Origin: Candidatus Saccharimonadota bacterium
Lineage (GTDB): Bacteria > Patescibacteriota > Saccharimonadia > Saccharimonadales > Saccharimonadaceae
Length of the DNA: 64,000 nt
Direction: 5' to 3'
Assembly: GCA_017480035.1 (NCBI GenBank)
Contig: JAFVBJ010000002.1
Coordinates: 295,942 to 359,941 of the forward strand
Shown here: piece after piece, positions 17,301 to 24,390 of the stretch
How the letters are laid out: each line of letters opens with the position of its first letter
Numbering within the stretch: the stretch's first letter is position 1
Notes under the pieces: generated by a model
The model's database searches: none
What the model saw: the letters and a program-made list of their open reading frames with translations, nothing else
What the model was told of the DNA's origin: nothing
Made by a program: the position numbers and the translations under genes

Positions 17301-18109
17301 ACGTGGAGTTGAAAATCTTTCAAGGTCATGCGATTTGTGTCGCTGAGGTTACTGGCAGTGCCGATGCAGAGTAGGACTTCATGAGCGTCTTGATCGTCAT
17401 GTTTTAGATAGTGACCATCACAAGTAACCACAAGTGGGATGCCGGTTTCATCGTGAATTTTTTGGAGTCCTCGATTGATGCGGTTTTGGACTTCCCAGTG
17501 GGTCGGAGATTTTGGATGGCCGTGATCTTGCATTTCGAGATAAAACCGGTCGCCATAGACCTTTTTATACCATTTGACAAGCTCCATCGCACCGTCATAG
17601 TCGTCATTTTTAAGTCGGACAGAGATTTCTGAGCTTGCGCAGCCCGAGAGACAGATAATTCCCTCGTTATATTTTTCCATAATCTCATGGTCGATACGAG
17701 GCTTATAATACATACCGTTAATCTCAGCCTCAGTTGCAAGACGACAGAGATTTTCGAAACCCTTATCATTCATCGCGAGAAGTGTGATGTGATAACGAAC
17801 TTTGTCGTGAGCCGGGTCTTTATCAGTACGGCTACGATAAGCTACGTAAGCTTCGCAACCTAAAATTGGCTTGATTCCAGCAGCATCTGCTTCTTTATAG
17901 AGCTCAACTAGACCAGACATGGTGCCGTGGTCGGTCACGGCGACAGCTTCCATGCCTTGTTCTTTGACATAATTTATTAAATCAGGGATTTTAGTCAAGC
18001 CGTCAAGGAGAGAATAATGAGTGTGGTTGTGAAGGTGAACAAAATCTTTCGGCGAAAGTTTGTCGCCGTCAATATCTTTTCGCTCAAGAAAAATTACCTC
18101 ACTCGTCAT
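14387..18109 (-). CDS. dnaE: DNA polymerase III alpha subunit
   Basis: Replicative polymerase of 1240 aa. It has an N-terminal PHP domain (FVHLHNHTHYSLLDG, VTDHGTMSG, GCEAYVA), the catalytic palm with the acidic triplet context MPDIDTDIQD near residue 440, the GPGRGSAAGAI nucleotide-binding stretch, tandem HhH-like segments and a C-terminal OB fold (IIIGGIITNIKV). No intein and no separate exonuclease domain are seen, so it is DnaE type rather than PolC. The start MTSEVIF at 18109 is favoured over the frame's first ATG because TATAAT lies 7 nt upstream. A hairpin element abuts that promoter. Confidence 0.97.
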   Translation of the reverse strand: MTSEVIFLERKDIDGDKLSPKDFVHLHNHTHYSLLDGLTKIPDLINYVKEQGMEAVAVTDHGTMSGLVELYKEADAAGIKPILGCEAYVAYRSRTDKDPAHDKVRYHITLLAMNDKGFENLCRLATEAEINGMYYKPRIDHEIMEKYNEGIICLSGCASSEISVRLKNDDYDGAMELVKWYKKVYGDRFYLEMQDHGHPKSPTHWEVQNRINRGLQKIHDETGIPLVVTCDGHYLKHDDQDAHEVLLCIGTASNLSDTNRMTLKDFQLHVIPPKEIIERWKDEFPEAVKNTKIIAERCSTKLELGRILIPKFEVPKGETEKSYLDKLVFQGLVFRYAGKTQEEAKDMSVEECRKILSKEVLERIDYELSVVDKMGYNGYFLIVQDFINWGKTKGIVYGPGRGSAAGAILAYALRITELDPLKYDLLFERFLNPDRISMPDIDTDIQDTRRDEVIEYCTEKYGKGRVSNICTFGKMMGKMAVRDVARVLEVPYADADRLAKMVPDPEMGHHVPLERAIVEAPDLRHEYETNPTAKEVLDYAIKLEGTVRSHGVHACGIVIAPDDLVKFLPLEVAKKRGANGEEILATQFPSTQVEELGLLKMDFLGLMNLSVMKNCLRMVKKVYKNDIDLYSIPLDDPKSYELLQAAQTTGVFQLESAGMKRYLKDLKASSFEDIIAMVALYRPGPMQFIDSFIKRKHGEEPITYLHPGLENALKSTYGIMIYQEQFMQISREWCGFTGGESDTLRKAVGKKKVKLMEELKPKFIKGAVEVGGATEEIAETFWNQLLEFANYCFNKSHAACYALIAYWTAYLKAHYPDAFMAALMTSDMRDTDRLAIEMNECKQMGIKVLGPDINQSYADFAIVGGEKTIRFGLSAIKGVGKSLIEDIVIPERDENGPFKSVCDFAKRVDSTKFNKKSWEASIKTGAFDRFGDRSDLLFNLEQIQAYGAKCQKDHANGQTDLFGMMGEVGLIPEPEIVPSPDKASDKEQLLWERDLMGLYLSAHPLDKYDTFFNEQTHPYSLITQENDNKRIIIGGIITNIKVILTKATKKKMAFVTVESKSESAEVLVFAKLFEELGDKLAVDNIVKITGDISATDQNGNPTSDIKILAKEIQVISNDVLDSYQSAGEKLPDLADAPKRRKYTPKPQKEEIASPVLPPINQPDNPRDHKLYILIEDVDDTEKLTNIKEACDICPGLSPVILVLKDGDEKKPVVMPFKVETTPELVAKIKSIVGEKAVVLK

Positions 18110-18125
18110 ACCATTGATTATAACG

Positions 18126-18200
18126 AAAAATACTAGAATTTTCAAGGTGCGCTTGGGGGGCGCTAGCCCAAGGTTATACCTTAAAAATTCTAATATTTTT
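18126..18200 (-). repeat. apical-core hairpin element, copy 1 (upstream of dnaE)
   Basis: The 23-nt arms (18126-18148 and 18178-18200) pair fully when read as minus-strand RNA, with two G-U wobbles. They surround a 29-nt core beginning GCGCTTGG and ending CTAGCCCAAGGTTAT. The core contains the mini-stem GGGC-GCTA-GCCC. It lies between the DUF5665-like gene and dnaE, four bases from the dnaE -10 box. Confidence 0.8.
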
Positions 18201-18256
18201 CTTCTTAAAATGATACTTCAAACCACAGTCTCTGAGGGCTGCTAAAAGACGGATTT

Positions 18257-18535
18257 TTAGTTTTTTAATACTTCAAGAAGCCAGTCGATGATGGTGACGT
18301 TGTGCGGAAGATGACTGGATATCCATGTCAGGATAAAAACCACAATCGCAACGACGACCGTTCCACCGAGAAATGTGCCAAGACCAAAGAAAATGCCGCG
18401 GAAAAAATTCACTTTATAGACCCGACCACGGTTGCGATAGAGGTCATAGAAGATGTCGTCGAGGATTTGCTCCTCGGCGGTCAAATCTTCCTGTGCGAGC
18501 TTTTTGTCGCGGATTTTCTTTAGTTTAGAAGTCAT
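18257..18535 (-). CDS. small membrane protein, DUF5665-like
   Basis: A 92-aa protein with a charged N-terminal half (residues 1-40, Lys/Glu-rich), a Gly-containing stretch FFRGIFFGLGTFLGG and one transmembrane segment at about residues 55-75, ending in a short amphipathic tail. The pattern fits the DUF5665 family, from memory. Function is unknown. It starts at the stop of the YtxH-like gene (shared base region), so the two are translationally coupled. A hairpin element follows the 3' end. Confidence 0.7.
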   Translation of the reverse strand: MTSKLKKIRDKKLAQEDLTAEEQILDDIFYDLYRNRGRVYKVNFFRGIFFGLGTFLGGTVVVAIVVFILTWISSHLPHNVTIIDWLLEVLKN

Positions 18536-18882
18536 TATTTCTTAGTGACACGTTTTGCAGATTTTTTTGCAGCAGCAACGGTTCTCTTTGCACGTGTGCT
18601 CGAAGCTTTAGCTTCTTTCTTTGCGACACCGGCGACGCGTTTAGCAGCTTTTTCGTCAGCTTTTTTATCTTTTTTGATGCGTGCGGAAAGTTTCTTTCCT
18701 TCAGCGTTGATGCGGTCACCATATTTTTTCGCTTCTTTTTTAGCTTTTTCGGCTGCACGACCAACTTTTTCGCGGTTTTTCTTACTTGAGAAAAAGACTC
18801 CGGCAGCACCTGCACCAGCACCGACCAAGGCACCGAGTAAGAATCCGCCTTTTTTCTTCTTTTTCTGTACTTTTTTAGCCAT
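18535..18882 (-). CDS. YtxH-like Lys/Ala-rich membrane-anchored protein, 115 aa
   Basis: It begins with a Lys-rich patch, then a Gly/Ala-rich membrane segment (GGFLLGALVGAGAGAAGVFF, residues about 12-31), then a long basic Ala/Lys coiled-coil tail to the C-terminus. This is the organisation of YtxH-type envelope stress proteins, but low complexity makes family assignment weak. The tail could bind DNA or acidic surface polymers; this is inference. GGGTGG precedes the ATG, and a TATAAT box lies about 30 nt upstream. Confidence 0.7.
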   Translation of the reverse strand: MAKKVQKKKKKGGFLLGALVGAGAGAAGVFFSSKKNREKVGRAAEKAKKEAKKYGDRINAEGKKLSARIKKDKKADEKAAKRVAGVAKKEAKASSTRAKRTVAAAKKSAKRVTKK

Positions 18883-18982
18883 TTTTCCACCCTTTCTAGA
18901 GATGAATTATTATATTTAACTAAATTTTAACACAAGCGAAATAAAAATGCAAAAAGACCGCCTTATATGCTAAAATGAGAAT

Positions 18983-19447
18983 ATGGAAACGCAACAAAAA
19001 ACTAGTTCAGCACCATTATTTATCTTATACATTGTCGTCACTTTTATATTATTAATTCTAACGAGCATACCGACGACAGGTATTTTTCTCGCATTCTTTA
19101 TAGTTCCAACCTCAATACCAATATACTCAGCATTTGGAGTGGGTTTTACGAAAACTCGGTTTTTCTCGAAATGCGGTTGGCCATTGCTTATTATCCAAAT
19201 ACTGCTTTTATTTATAAGCGCATTTATCAGCGCCCTTTCAACAAAGAATAGTGGAGATTGGAGAAGCGATGCTCCATATATAATCTGCTCAGATGGATGT
19301 ATTTCATATTATTCTTTTTGGGATGTTTTCATGACATGCCTTACTACAAGCGCAGTTATTACCGTTTTACTTCATGTTTCTTTTTACATAAATTACCTAA
19401 AGACGCTCCGCGAAGAAAAGAAGAAAGAAAAAAAGACTATTAAATAA
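18983..19447 (+). CDS. four-helix membrane protein, paralogue of the 23.2-kb gene
   Basis: A 154-aa protein starting METQQK with about four hydrophobic segments (residues roughly 10-30, 35-50, 65-85, 110-135) and a Lys-rich C-terminus. Between helices 3 and 4 it has the loop DWRSDAPYIICSDGCISYYSFWDVF, containing two cysteines that may form a disulphide. The gene at 23250-23822 encodes the same N-terminus and loop. I do not recognise the family. TAAAAT sits 6 nt before the ATG, so the message is probably leaderless. A bidirectional terminator follows. Confidence 0.75.
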   Translation: METQQKTSSAPLFILYIVVTFILLILTSIPTTGIFLAFFIVPTSIPIYSAFGVGFTKTRFFSKCGWPLLIIQILLLFISAFISALSTKNSGDWRSDAPYIICSDGCISYYSFWDVFMTCLTTSAVITVLLHVSFYINYLKTLREEKKKEKKTIK

Positions 19448-19452
19448 TCACT

Positions 19453-19486
19453 AAAAAAGACCACCTCTCGCGGGTGGTCTTATAAC
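19453..19486 (+). terminator. bidirectional terminator after the 154-aa gene
   Basis: The stem GACCACC / GGTGGTC with A/T-rich flanks gives a T-run on both strands. It also ends the convergent 96-aa gene. Confidence 0.85.
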
Positions 19487-19504
19487 TTATGGGAGTAAAT
19501 TTGA

Positions 19505-19795
19505 TTAGTCATCGTTATCACGACGGCGTTTCTTCTTTTTGAAGAATTTGCGGCCGATATATTCGCTGAAATAACCTCGGGCGAGTCCGCCAATCGAAGT
19601 CATATCTTTGATATTATCGGCGATGTCATCGGCCTTATCAGCAATAGACTGACCGGTTTCGACGACCGTTTTCGCCTGTTTCGTGAGTTTGATGAGTTTT
19701 ACGAGAAGGATAATGCCGAGAATTAAGAATACGAATAGCGTAAAACTTAAGATTCCGACAATAATCCATTCTGCGACGTTTAAATTATTTGTCAT
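19505..19795 (-). CDS. single-pass membrane protein, 96 aa
   Basis: One transmembrane segment at about residues 9-33 (WIIVGILSFTLFVFLILGIILL) is followed by an amphipathic coiled-coil region (KTVVETGQSIADKADDIADNIKD) and a very basic C-terminus (KFFKKKKRRRDNDD). The layout resembles DUF948/YtxH-type proteins, but no confident family can be named. GGAG precedes the ATG. It probably follows galU in one transcript, since only 29 nt separate the genes. Function unknown. Confidence 0.68.
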   Translation of the reverse strand: MTNNLNVAEWIIVGILSFTLFVFLILGIILLVKLIKLTKQAKTVVETGQSIADKADDIADNIKDMTSIGGLARGYFSEYIGRKFFKKKKRRRDNDD

Positions 19796-19824
19796 CTTTA
19801 CTCCTCATGCTTATTATAGAACAA

Positions 19825-20703
19825 TTAACTATTTTTGACAAAATCTTCTATTTCATCAGCAAAATCTTCATTGTCAAAAGTATATTGCATGAGCGCAAAC
19901 ATGTAGTTTTTTGGATCGCCAGTTGTCATCCAGTGCCCGCGAGTTTTCTCGACGTAAACTTCACCAGATTCAGCCATTTTCGTAATAGCATCGACGGTCC
20001 AGAGTTCGCCGTCGAGTCCGGTATTTTTCGGATCAAGATGCGCGAAGACTTCTGGAGTTAAGAGATATCGACCATAGGAAGTCAAATTCGACGGAGCGTC
20101 TTCGATTGCCGGTTTTTCGACGATGTTGTCGAGCGTCATTTTCTCTTCATTAGCCATCTTGATAATGCCGTATTTATTAAGAACTTCGCGTGGCATTTCC
20201 TGAGAGATGATAATTGCCTTTGCATCAGGATGTTTTTCGTAAGATTCGATCAAGGTTTTAACGTCCGATGCGCCAAAAACGACATCGTCCGAATAGGCAA
20301 CAACAAACGCCTCATCATCGTTAATGAATTTCTTTGCGGATGCAATTGGGGAGCCGTTACCATATGGGTATGCTGGATCCTGTTCGATAACGACGATTTT
20401 AGGGAAGTTGAGAACTTTTTCGATTGAGGCGTAGCGGTCGTCTTTGCCTTGAGCGTGAAGCTGTTTCTTGATTTTAGTACAAGCATTGTTGAAATAATCT
20501 TCATAGACGGCTTTACCTTCGTGAGTCGCGACGATGATAATCTCTTCGATTCCGGCTTCTGCACATTCCTCAACTACGAGCTGCATGATTGGTTTAGCGC
20601 CGAGCGGAAGCATCGCTTTTGGAACAGTTTTAGTGATTGGTAAGTAGCGACTAGCAAAACCAGCATCGGTGATGATAGCCTTAGTGGGTTTTTTGTAATT
20701 CAT
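19825..20703 (-). CDS. galU: UTP-glucose-1-phosphate uridylyltransferase
   Basis: Nucleotidyltransferase of 292 aa making UDP-glucose for surface glycans. It has the N-terminal loop KAIITDAGFASRYLPITKTVPKAMLPLG (consensus AAGxGTRxLPxTKxxPKEML), GSPIASAKKFI, the metal-binding AYSDDVVFG and VEKP. The first Gly-rich loop is altered (TDAGFAS for PAAGLGT), which is unusual but keeps the catalytic Arg and Lys. The start at 20703 is preferred to the earlier ATG because AAGGAG lies 7 nt upstream; the earlier ATG overlaps the TATAAT box at 20723-20728. Confidence 0.92.
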   Translation of the reverse strand: MNYKKPTKAIITDAGFASRYLPITKTVPKAMLPLGAKPIMQLVVEECAEAGIEEIIIVATHEGKAVYEDYFNNACTKIKKQLHAQGKDDRYASIEKVLNFPKIVVIEQDPAYPYGNGSPIASAKKFINDDEAFVVAYSDDVVFGASDVKTLIESYEKHPDAKAIIISQEMPREVLNKYGIIKMANEEKMTLDNIVEKPAIEDAPSNLTSYGRYLLTPEVFAHLDPKNTGLDGELWTVDAITKMAESGEVYVEKTRGHWMTTGDPKNYMFALMQYTFDNEDFADEIEDFVKNS

Positions 20704-20769
20704 AAGTTCTCCTTGAGACTTCATTATAACATGGAGAATAATACTTTCGCAAGCATTTCTCCCGTATGA

Positions 20770-20827
20770 TATAATAAAGACGTAGCATAAGGTCTGTTGT
20801 TAAGTACTTTAAAAGGAGGTGGTTTTT
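20770..20827 (+). promoter_or_regulatory. -10 box, leader and strong ribosome site of the 511-aa orphan gene
   Basis: TATAAT at 20770-20775 (weak -35, TTCGCA 18 nt upstream) is followed by a leader of about 50 nt ending in AAAAGGAGGTGG, one of the best Shine-Dalgarno sequences in the window. Confidence 0.65.
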
Positions 20828-22363
20828 ATGAGTAAAAACCAGAAAAAAGATGAGCAAACCGCTCCGGAAGTCACTCTAAAAACCGGCTCCGAGAAAAGAG
20901 AGTCGACGAAGAAAAAAGTGACAAAAGGACCAGAGCTGAATGATCCACTTTATGATGTCCAGATTAACGAGAATGGCACTGTCGATGATGTGATTTCAGA
21001 AAAAGCAATCGAAGAGGTTGATTATCCGCCTGAGCTCGCAACTTTTCTCGGAGAAGCGCTAGCTGGAATCCACGAGCAGCTTGGATTAGAGCCAGATGAG
21101 CCAGTTCCGGAAGAGGTGATTAGCGAAGTGGTTAAAAAATTGCTATCTGGCGTTGACATCGAAACACTACTTCAGGAACTCAAGTGTACAGATTTGTTTG
21201 ACGTCGACAATAATGAGTCATACGACGATTTAACTGATGAAGGAATCGCAGCGATGGATTTCTCAAAGCTCGACAAAGACGAATTTGGCAATCTACTTCT
21301 TAACACCATTCCTCTGAATGGTGCAGACAAGACAAAAAATACAATACGCTTTATCTTTCCGGTGCTAGCGAACGAAGGTGTCGAAGGAAAACGCGTGGTG
21401 GTACATATTATTGTGCCATACACCAAGAAATACTCCGTACACGAGCTAGAAGACGGTAGTATAGCCAAAGGTATCGACTCGAATTCAAAGCTGCCAACGC
21501 AAGATGGTGAAACATTCTTTCTGGTCGACGGTAATATCTACGAAGAATTCATGGACAATCTACGTAGACTTGACGTTCCGGGAGTGGACGATTCGGAGGT
21601 CGATCTAGATTTAAGCGGCGACACCGAAACGCAAGTCCGCGAACTCATCGCCGGCGGCCATGCGATACAAGGTTGCGATGAGAATGCTCATGAAGACGGT
21701 TACGATCCGGAGATGCGAGAATACTGGTACGGCGGCAAAATCTACCACGAAATGGACGTGATTTGGTTTGAAATTCCAAGAACTATCAATTTGATGGGAA
21801 ATATGAAAGGATTTTCGGCCAATCTCGACAATTTCATCGGACTTTACGAGCCATGCGACATCACGCCTGCGAAAAACATCAAAGTAAAGGATTTTAAGCG
21901 CGTACTAACGAATCTTGAGTTGTTTGAGATTAAGCAGCGCAGACAGAATCCGAGCTTCTTTGAACAGCTGACCCCGCAAGAGATGGTTTATCATCTCGCT
22001 TGCGAGAAGGCGAAAGAAGAAGAGTCCGCCGGGTATTGCATCGTTTGCTTGAACGGGAAGTATCTTGTGCCGGTCGAAAGCATCCTAAATCCGGCAATCT
22101 GTGAGTTTGAAGATTTAATCGTCGCGTTCAATGTCATGAACTGCTTTCCGATTCACCACAAGTGCTGCGGACTGATTGTCACTGATGTCGGGAATATGCA
22201 AATTCACACTTCTGTACGCTACCGCAAGGGCGGAATTTTCGACTGGCGGAAGCGTATTCAGCAAGAAATTGATGCTTATCGTCTCACGAATAGTAATTTC
22301 GACCCGTATGATGATCCGTACGACGACCCTCGCAATGCCTACGATGGTCCGTTTGGCGATTAA
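20828..22363 (+). CDS. hypothetical large acidic orphan protein, 511 aa
   Basis: Not recognised. The first 50 residues are Lys/Glu-rich and probably disordered; the rest is an acidic, soluble protein. Around residues 400-460 there is a Cys-containing region (CIVCLNGKYL, NPAICEF, NCFPIHHKCCG) that might bind metal. The C-terminus has a short DP(Y)DD repeat (YDDPYDDP). The ATG at 20828 follows a very strong SD at optimal distance, so it is preferred to the in-frame start three codons earlier. It is monocistronic with its own promoter and terminator. No signal peptide is seen, so it is probably cytoplasmic. Confidence 0.7.
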   Translation: MSKNQKKDEQTAPEVTLKTGSEKRESTKKKVTKGPELNDPLYDVQINENGTVDDVISEKAIEEVDYPPELATFLGEALAGIHEQLGLEPDEPVPEEVISEVVKKLLSGVDIETLLQELKCTDLFDVDNNESYDDLTDEGIAAMDFSKLDKDEFGNLLLNTIPLNGADKTKNTIRFIFPVLANEGVEGKRVVVHIIVPYTKKYSVHELEDGSIAKGIDSNSKLPTQDGETFFLVDGNIYEEFMDNLRRLDVPGVDDSEVDLDLSGDTETQVRELIAGGHAIQGCDENAHEDGYDPEMREYWYGGKIYHEMDVIWFEIPRTINLMGNMKGFSANLDNFIGLYEPCDITPAKNIKVKDFKRVLTNLELFEIKQRRQNPSFFEQLTPQEMVYHLACEKAKEEESAGYCIVCLNGKYLVPVESILNPAICEFEDLIVAFNVMNCFPIHHKCCGLIVTDVGNMQIHTSVRYRKGGIFDWRKRIQQEIDAYRLTNSNFDPYDDPYDDPRNAYDGPFGD

Positions 22364-22395
22364 TACTATTTGTTTTTCCAAAAAATCTCCTTCTT

Positions 22396-22429
22396 GGGGT
22401 TGGTCATGGATGACCGGCCCCCTTTTTTT
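22396..22429 (+). terminator. terminator after the 511-aa gene
   Basis: The stem GGGGTTGGTCAT / ATGACCGGCCCC includes G-T pairs and is followed by TTTTTTT. Confidence 0.92.
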
Positions 22430-22491
22430 ATTGAATTTTTTACATTACTTTGGTAAAATAAGCATAAGAATTATTTAACTTAAGGAGTTAT

Positions 22492-23211
22492 ATGTCAATA
22501 AAAAGAAAATATGTCGATAGCCACTGGCTTATTTTCGCTTTTGAGGGTGCGGTAGCTCTGCTTTTTGGCTGGTTTGCCCTCTTTACTAATCTTACGGATA
22601 CGGGTGCGCTCGTTTCGATTGTCGGAAGCCTGCTTCTTGGACTTGGAATTATCGAGCTGTTTAATCTTCTACGTCGCACACATCTGAATGAAACTTGGGG
22701 ATTTACGCTCGTTTCGGCTCTGATTGAAGTTGGTGCAGCGTTCGCATTGCTTTTCACTTCAGACCAAGAGCTCGTCTGGCATCTTGCTTTAATTGCAGGA
22801 TATACAGTCGTGCGCGGCGTGTTTGAAATCTTGATTGGCCTAAAATCAATTGACGATAAAACCGACAAATTCATCTGGGTTATCACCGGAATTTGTGGCT
22901 GTGTGATGGGTTTTGTAATTTTGAACTCTGGTAATGCAACCGTGACCGACAATGCACCAGCCTTCATCAAATTCTTTGGCGCATATATGACGCTTTATGG
23001 TCTTGCAAACTTGATTTATGGCGTACACAACCACGACCAAGAGTCCGATTTAAAAACTGAACGCTCCATTTCGGCAAAGAAAGCCGCTACAACTAAACGC
23101 GTTGCTGCGACTGCCAAAGTCCAGCTGAAAAAAGCTACTGCGAAAAAACCAGTAGCAAAGAAAAGTGTTGTAAAAAAGACAACAGCAAAAAAGACTACGA
23201 AACGCAAATAA
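22492..23211 (+). CDS. HdeD/DUF308-like membrane protein with a histone H1-like basic tail
   Basis: A 239-aa protein with about six membrane segments in residues 10-180 arranged as repeated Gly-rich helices (FEGAVALLFGWFALFT, GSLLLGLGIIELFNLL, ALIEVGAAFALLF and others), the pattern of the HdeD/DUF308 family. Residues 195-239 form an Ala/Lys/Thr/Val tail with KKxxAKKP-type repeats like histone H1 or bacterial H1-like proteins. The fusion is odd: the tail might bind the nucleoid or acidic wall polymers. GGAG precedes the ATG, TAAAAT lies about 35 nt upstream and a terminator follows. Confidence 0.78.
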   Translation: MSIKRKYVDSHWLIFAFEGAVALLFGWFALFTNLTDTGALVSIVGSLLLGLGIIELFNLLRRTHLNETWGFTLVSALIEVGAAFALLFTSDQELVWHLALIAGYTVVRGVFEILIGLKSIDDKTDKFIWVITGICGCVMGFVILNSGNATVTDNAPAFIKFFGAYMTLYGLANLIYGVHNHDQESDLKTERSISAKKAATTKRVAATAKVQLKKATAKKPVAKKSVVKKTTAKKTTKRK

Positions 23212-23217
23212 AAAATA

Positions 23218-23243
23218 GCCGGCTCGAAAGAGCCGGTTTTTTG
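23218..23243 (+). terminator. bidirectional terminator after the HdeD-like gene
   Basis: The stem CCGGCTC-GAAA-GAGCCGG is followed by TTTTTT on the plus strand and ATTTTTT on the minus strand, serving the convergent gene at 23250 as well. Confidence 0.93.
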
Positions 23244-23249
23244 TCGATT

Positions 23250-23822
23250 TTACCTATCATCCTTTTGTTTTGTTTGGGCATCTTTTAAGATATCTTCAAG
23301 CGCTTTTTCTTCAGCCGCCTCTTTTTCGGCTAATTTCACTTTCTCTATCTCGGCCGCCAACGCCGCCTCTTTCTCTATTTTTTCTTCCTTATTTAAGGCT
23401 TTAAAGTGGCTAATGTAAAATGGTATATGGTAAACTACCATCAATATTGAGGTCGAGATAAGATATCTCACGAAGACATCCCAGAAAGAATAATATGACG
23501 AGCATCCATCAATGCAAATTATATATGGAGCGTCACTTCTCCAGTCGCTGCCAGTATTTCTCGTCGAAAGCGCCCCGATAAATGCGGCAAACAACATTAG
23601 CACTATCTGAAGAACGAGCGTTATCCATTCCTTGCTAAGAAATAGCTTTGCTTTCGCAAAAGCCTTTCCGAATGCTATGTAGACTGGTATTAAAATCGGG
23701 AGTGCGAATATAACAAAAGCAATACCCCATATTGGATTGTTTGTTAAAAACAGAGCTTCAAGAGTAACGATAGTATATAAGAAAAATAATAAAACTGGGT
23801 GAGATTTTTGTTGCGTTTCCAT
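23250..23822 (-). CDS. four-helix membrane protein, paralogue of the 19-kb gene, with coiled-coil tail
   Basis: A 190-aa protein starting METQQKS with the same four-helix plan and the same extra-membrane loop (DWRSDAPYIICIDGCSSYYSFWDVF) as the gene at 18983. It differs by a longer Ala/Glu/Lys-rich coiled-coil C-terminus (about residues 145-190). The two conserved Cys and the acidic/aromatic loop suggest a functional exposed site, perhaps a disulphide. Family not recognised. TAGAAT lies 6 nt upstream of the ATG, again a leaderless arrangement. It is convergent with the HdeD-like gene and shares its terminator. Confidence 0.75.
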   Translation of the reverse strand: METQQKSHPVLLFFLYTIVTLEALFLTNNPIWGIAFVIFALPILIPVYIAFGKAFAKAKLFLSKEWITLVLQIVLMLFAAFIGALSTRNTGSDWRSDAPYIICIDGCSSYYSFWDVFVRYLISTSILMVVYHIPFYISHFKALNKEEKIEKEAALAAEIEKVKLAEKEAAEEKALEDILKDAQTKQKDDR

Positions 23823-23857
23823 ACTTTTATTCTAGCACATAGAGGTGGTGTTTTTTA

Positions 23858-23886
23858 TTGCCAAAACTTTTACGCCTTGCTATAAT
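23858..23886 (+). promoter_or_regulatory. promoter firing antisense into the PemK/MazF-like gene
   Basis: TTGCCA, a 17-nt spacer and TATAAT followed by ATTAGTA form a well-matched sigma70 promoter on the plus strand, pointing into the 3' end of the toxin gene on the minus strand. Predicted transcript start is about 23893. Confidence 0.7.
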
Positions 23887-23926
23887 ATTAGTATTAACGG
23901 ACACGTCGAAGGACGAAGTTCCCCTG

Positions 23927-23949
23927 CCTCCTAGCTTTTAGCTAGGAGG
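23927..23949 (+). promoter_or_regulatory. hairpin sequestering an AGGAGG ribosome site
   Basis: A perfect 9-bp stem (CCTCCTAGC / GCTAGGAGG, loop TTTTA) buries AGGAGG, which lies 10 nt before an ATG at 23960. On the other strand the same stem contains the toxin-gene stop codon. Confidence 0.6.
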
Positions 23950-24378
23950 AAAAATTTTTATGGATGAATCCATAAAGCCGAGAACAATACTAAGTTTAGC
24001 TTTTATAATTGCGTAGTTTTTTCTGCTAATTTTTACTGGTACAAAATCATTCCTGAGTCGGTTGGTTGATAAAACTCTCATTTGATCGAGTAGAGCATAA
24101 GCATTCTTGCCTGCATACAGAAATTTATGAGTATAATTTTCGAATCGTTGCTCTTGGGTTGACAGTGGAATGCCATAAAATTTATTTTTTGCTAATTTCC
24201 TAAAAACTAGGACGGGTCTGTCAAAAAAATCGTTTTTACCATCCTCTTCACACTCAATATTCACGCCAACGCTGCACCACCAAATTTCACCATTGTGAAT
24301 AGTTGGCGGTTTATCAATCTTGCTATTTAGCTCCTTCTTAACGCTATTCCATTTATCAAAATTTTTTATCATTTTCAT
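23938..24378 (-). CDS. PemK/MazF-family toxin-like protein
   Basis: A 146-aa protein resembling type II toxin endoribonucleases. GEIWWCSVGVN is the first strand with the usual substrate-side residues, FDRPVLVFRKL matches the RPxLV strand, FYGIPLST the IPxT/S strand, and YALLDQMRVLSTNRL the LLDQxRxxxxxRL helix of the MazF fold. About 27 extra residues precede the fold. No antitoxin gene is adjacent on the same strand. An opposing promoter and an SD-masking hairpin overlap its 3' end. A TATAAG box lies just before the ATG, so the second ATG (residue 3) could be the real start. Confidence 0.8.
   Translation of the reverse strand: MKMIKNFDKWNSVKKELNSKIDKPPTIHNGEIWWCSVGVNIECEEDGKNDFFDRPVLVFRKLAKNKFYGIPLSTQEQRFENYTHKFLYAGKNAYALLDQMRVLSTNRLRNDFVPVKISRKNYAIIKAKLSIVLGFMDSSIKIFPPS
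23960..24016 (+). CDS. possible 18-codon peptide antisense to the toxin gene
   Basis: The frame reads MDESIKPRTILSLAFIIA, with a charged start and hydrophobic end, 10 nt after the hairpin-sequestered AGGAGG and 67 nt after the predicted transcript start. It overlaps the toxin coding region in antisense. Too short for statistical support; reported because promoter, SD and start codon are correctly ordered. Confidence 0.25.
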   Translation: MDESIKPRTILSLAFIIA

Positions 24379-24390
24379 TTCTTATAAAAT

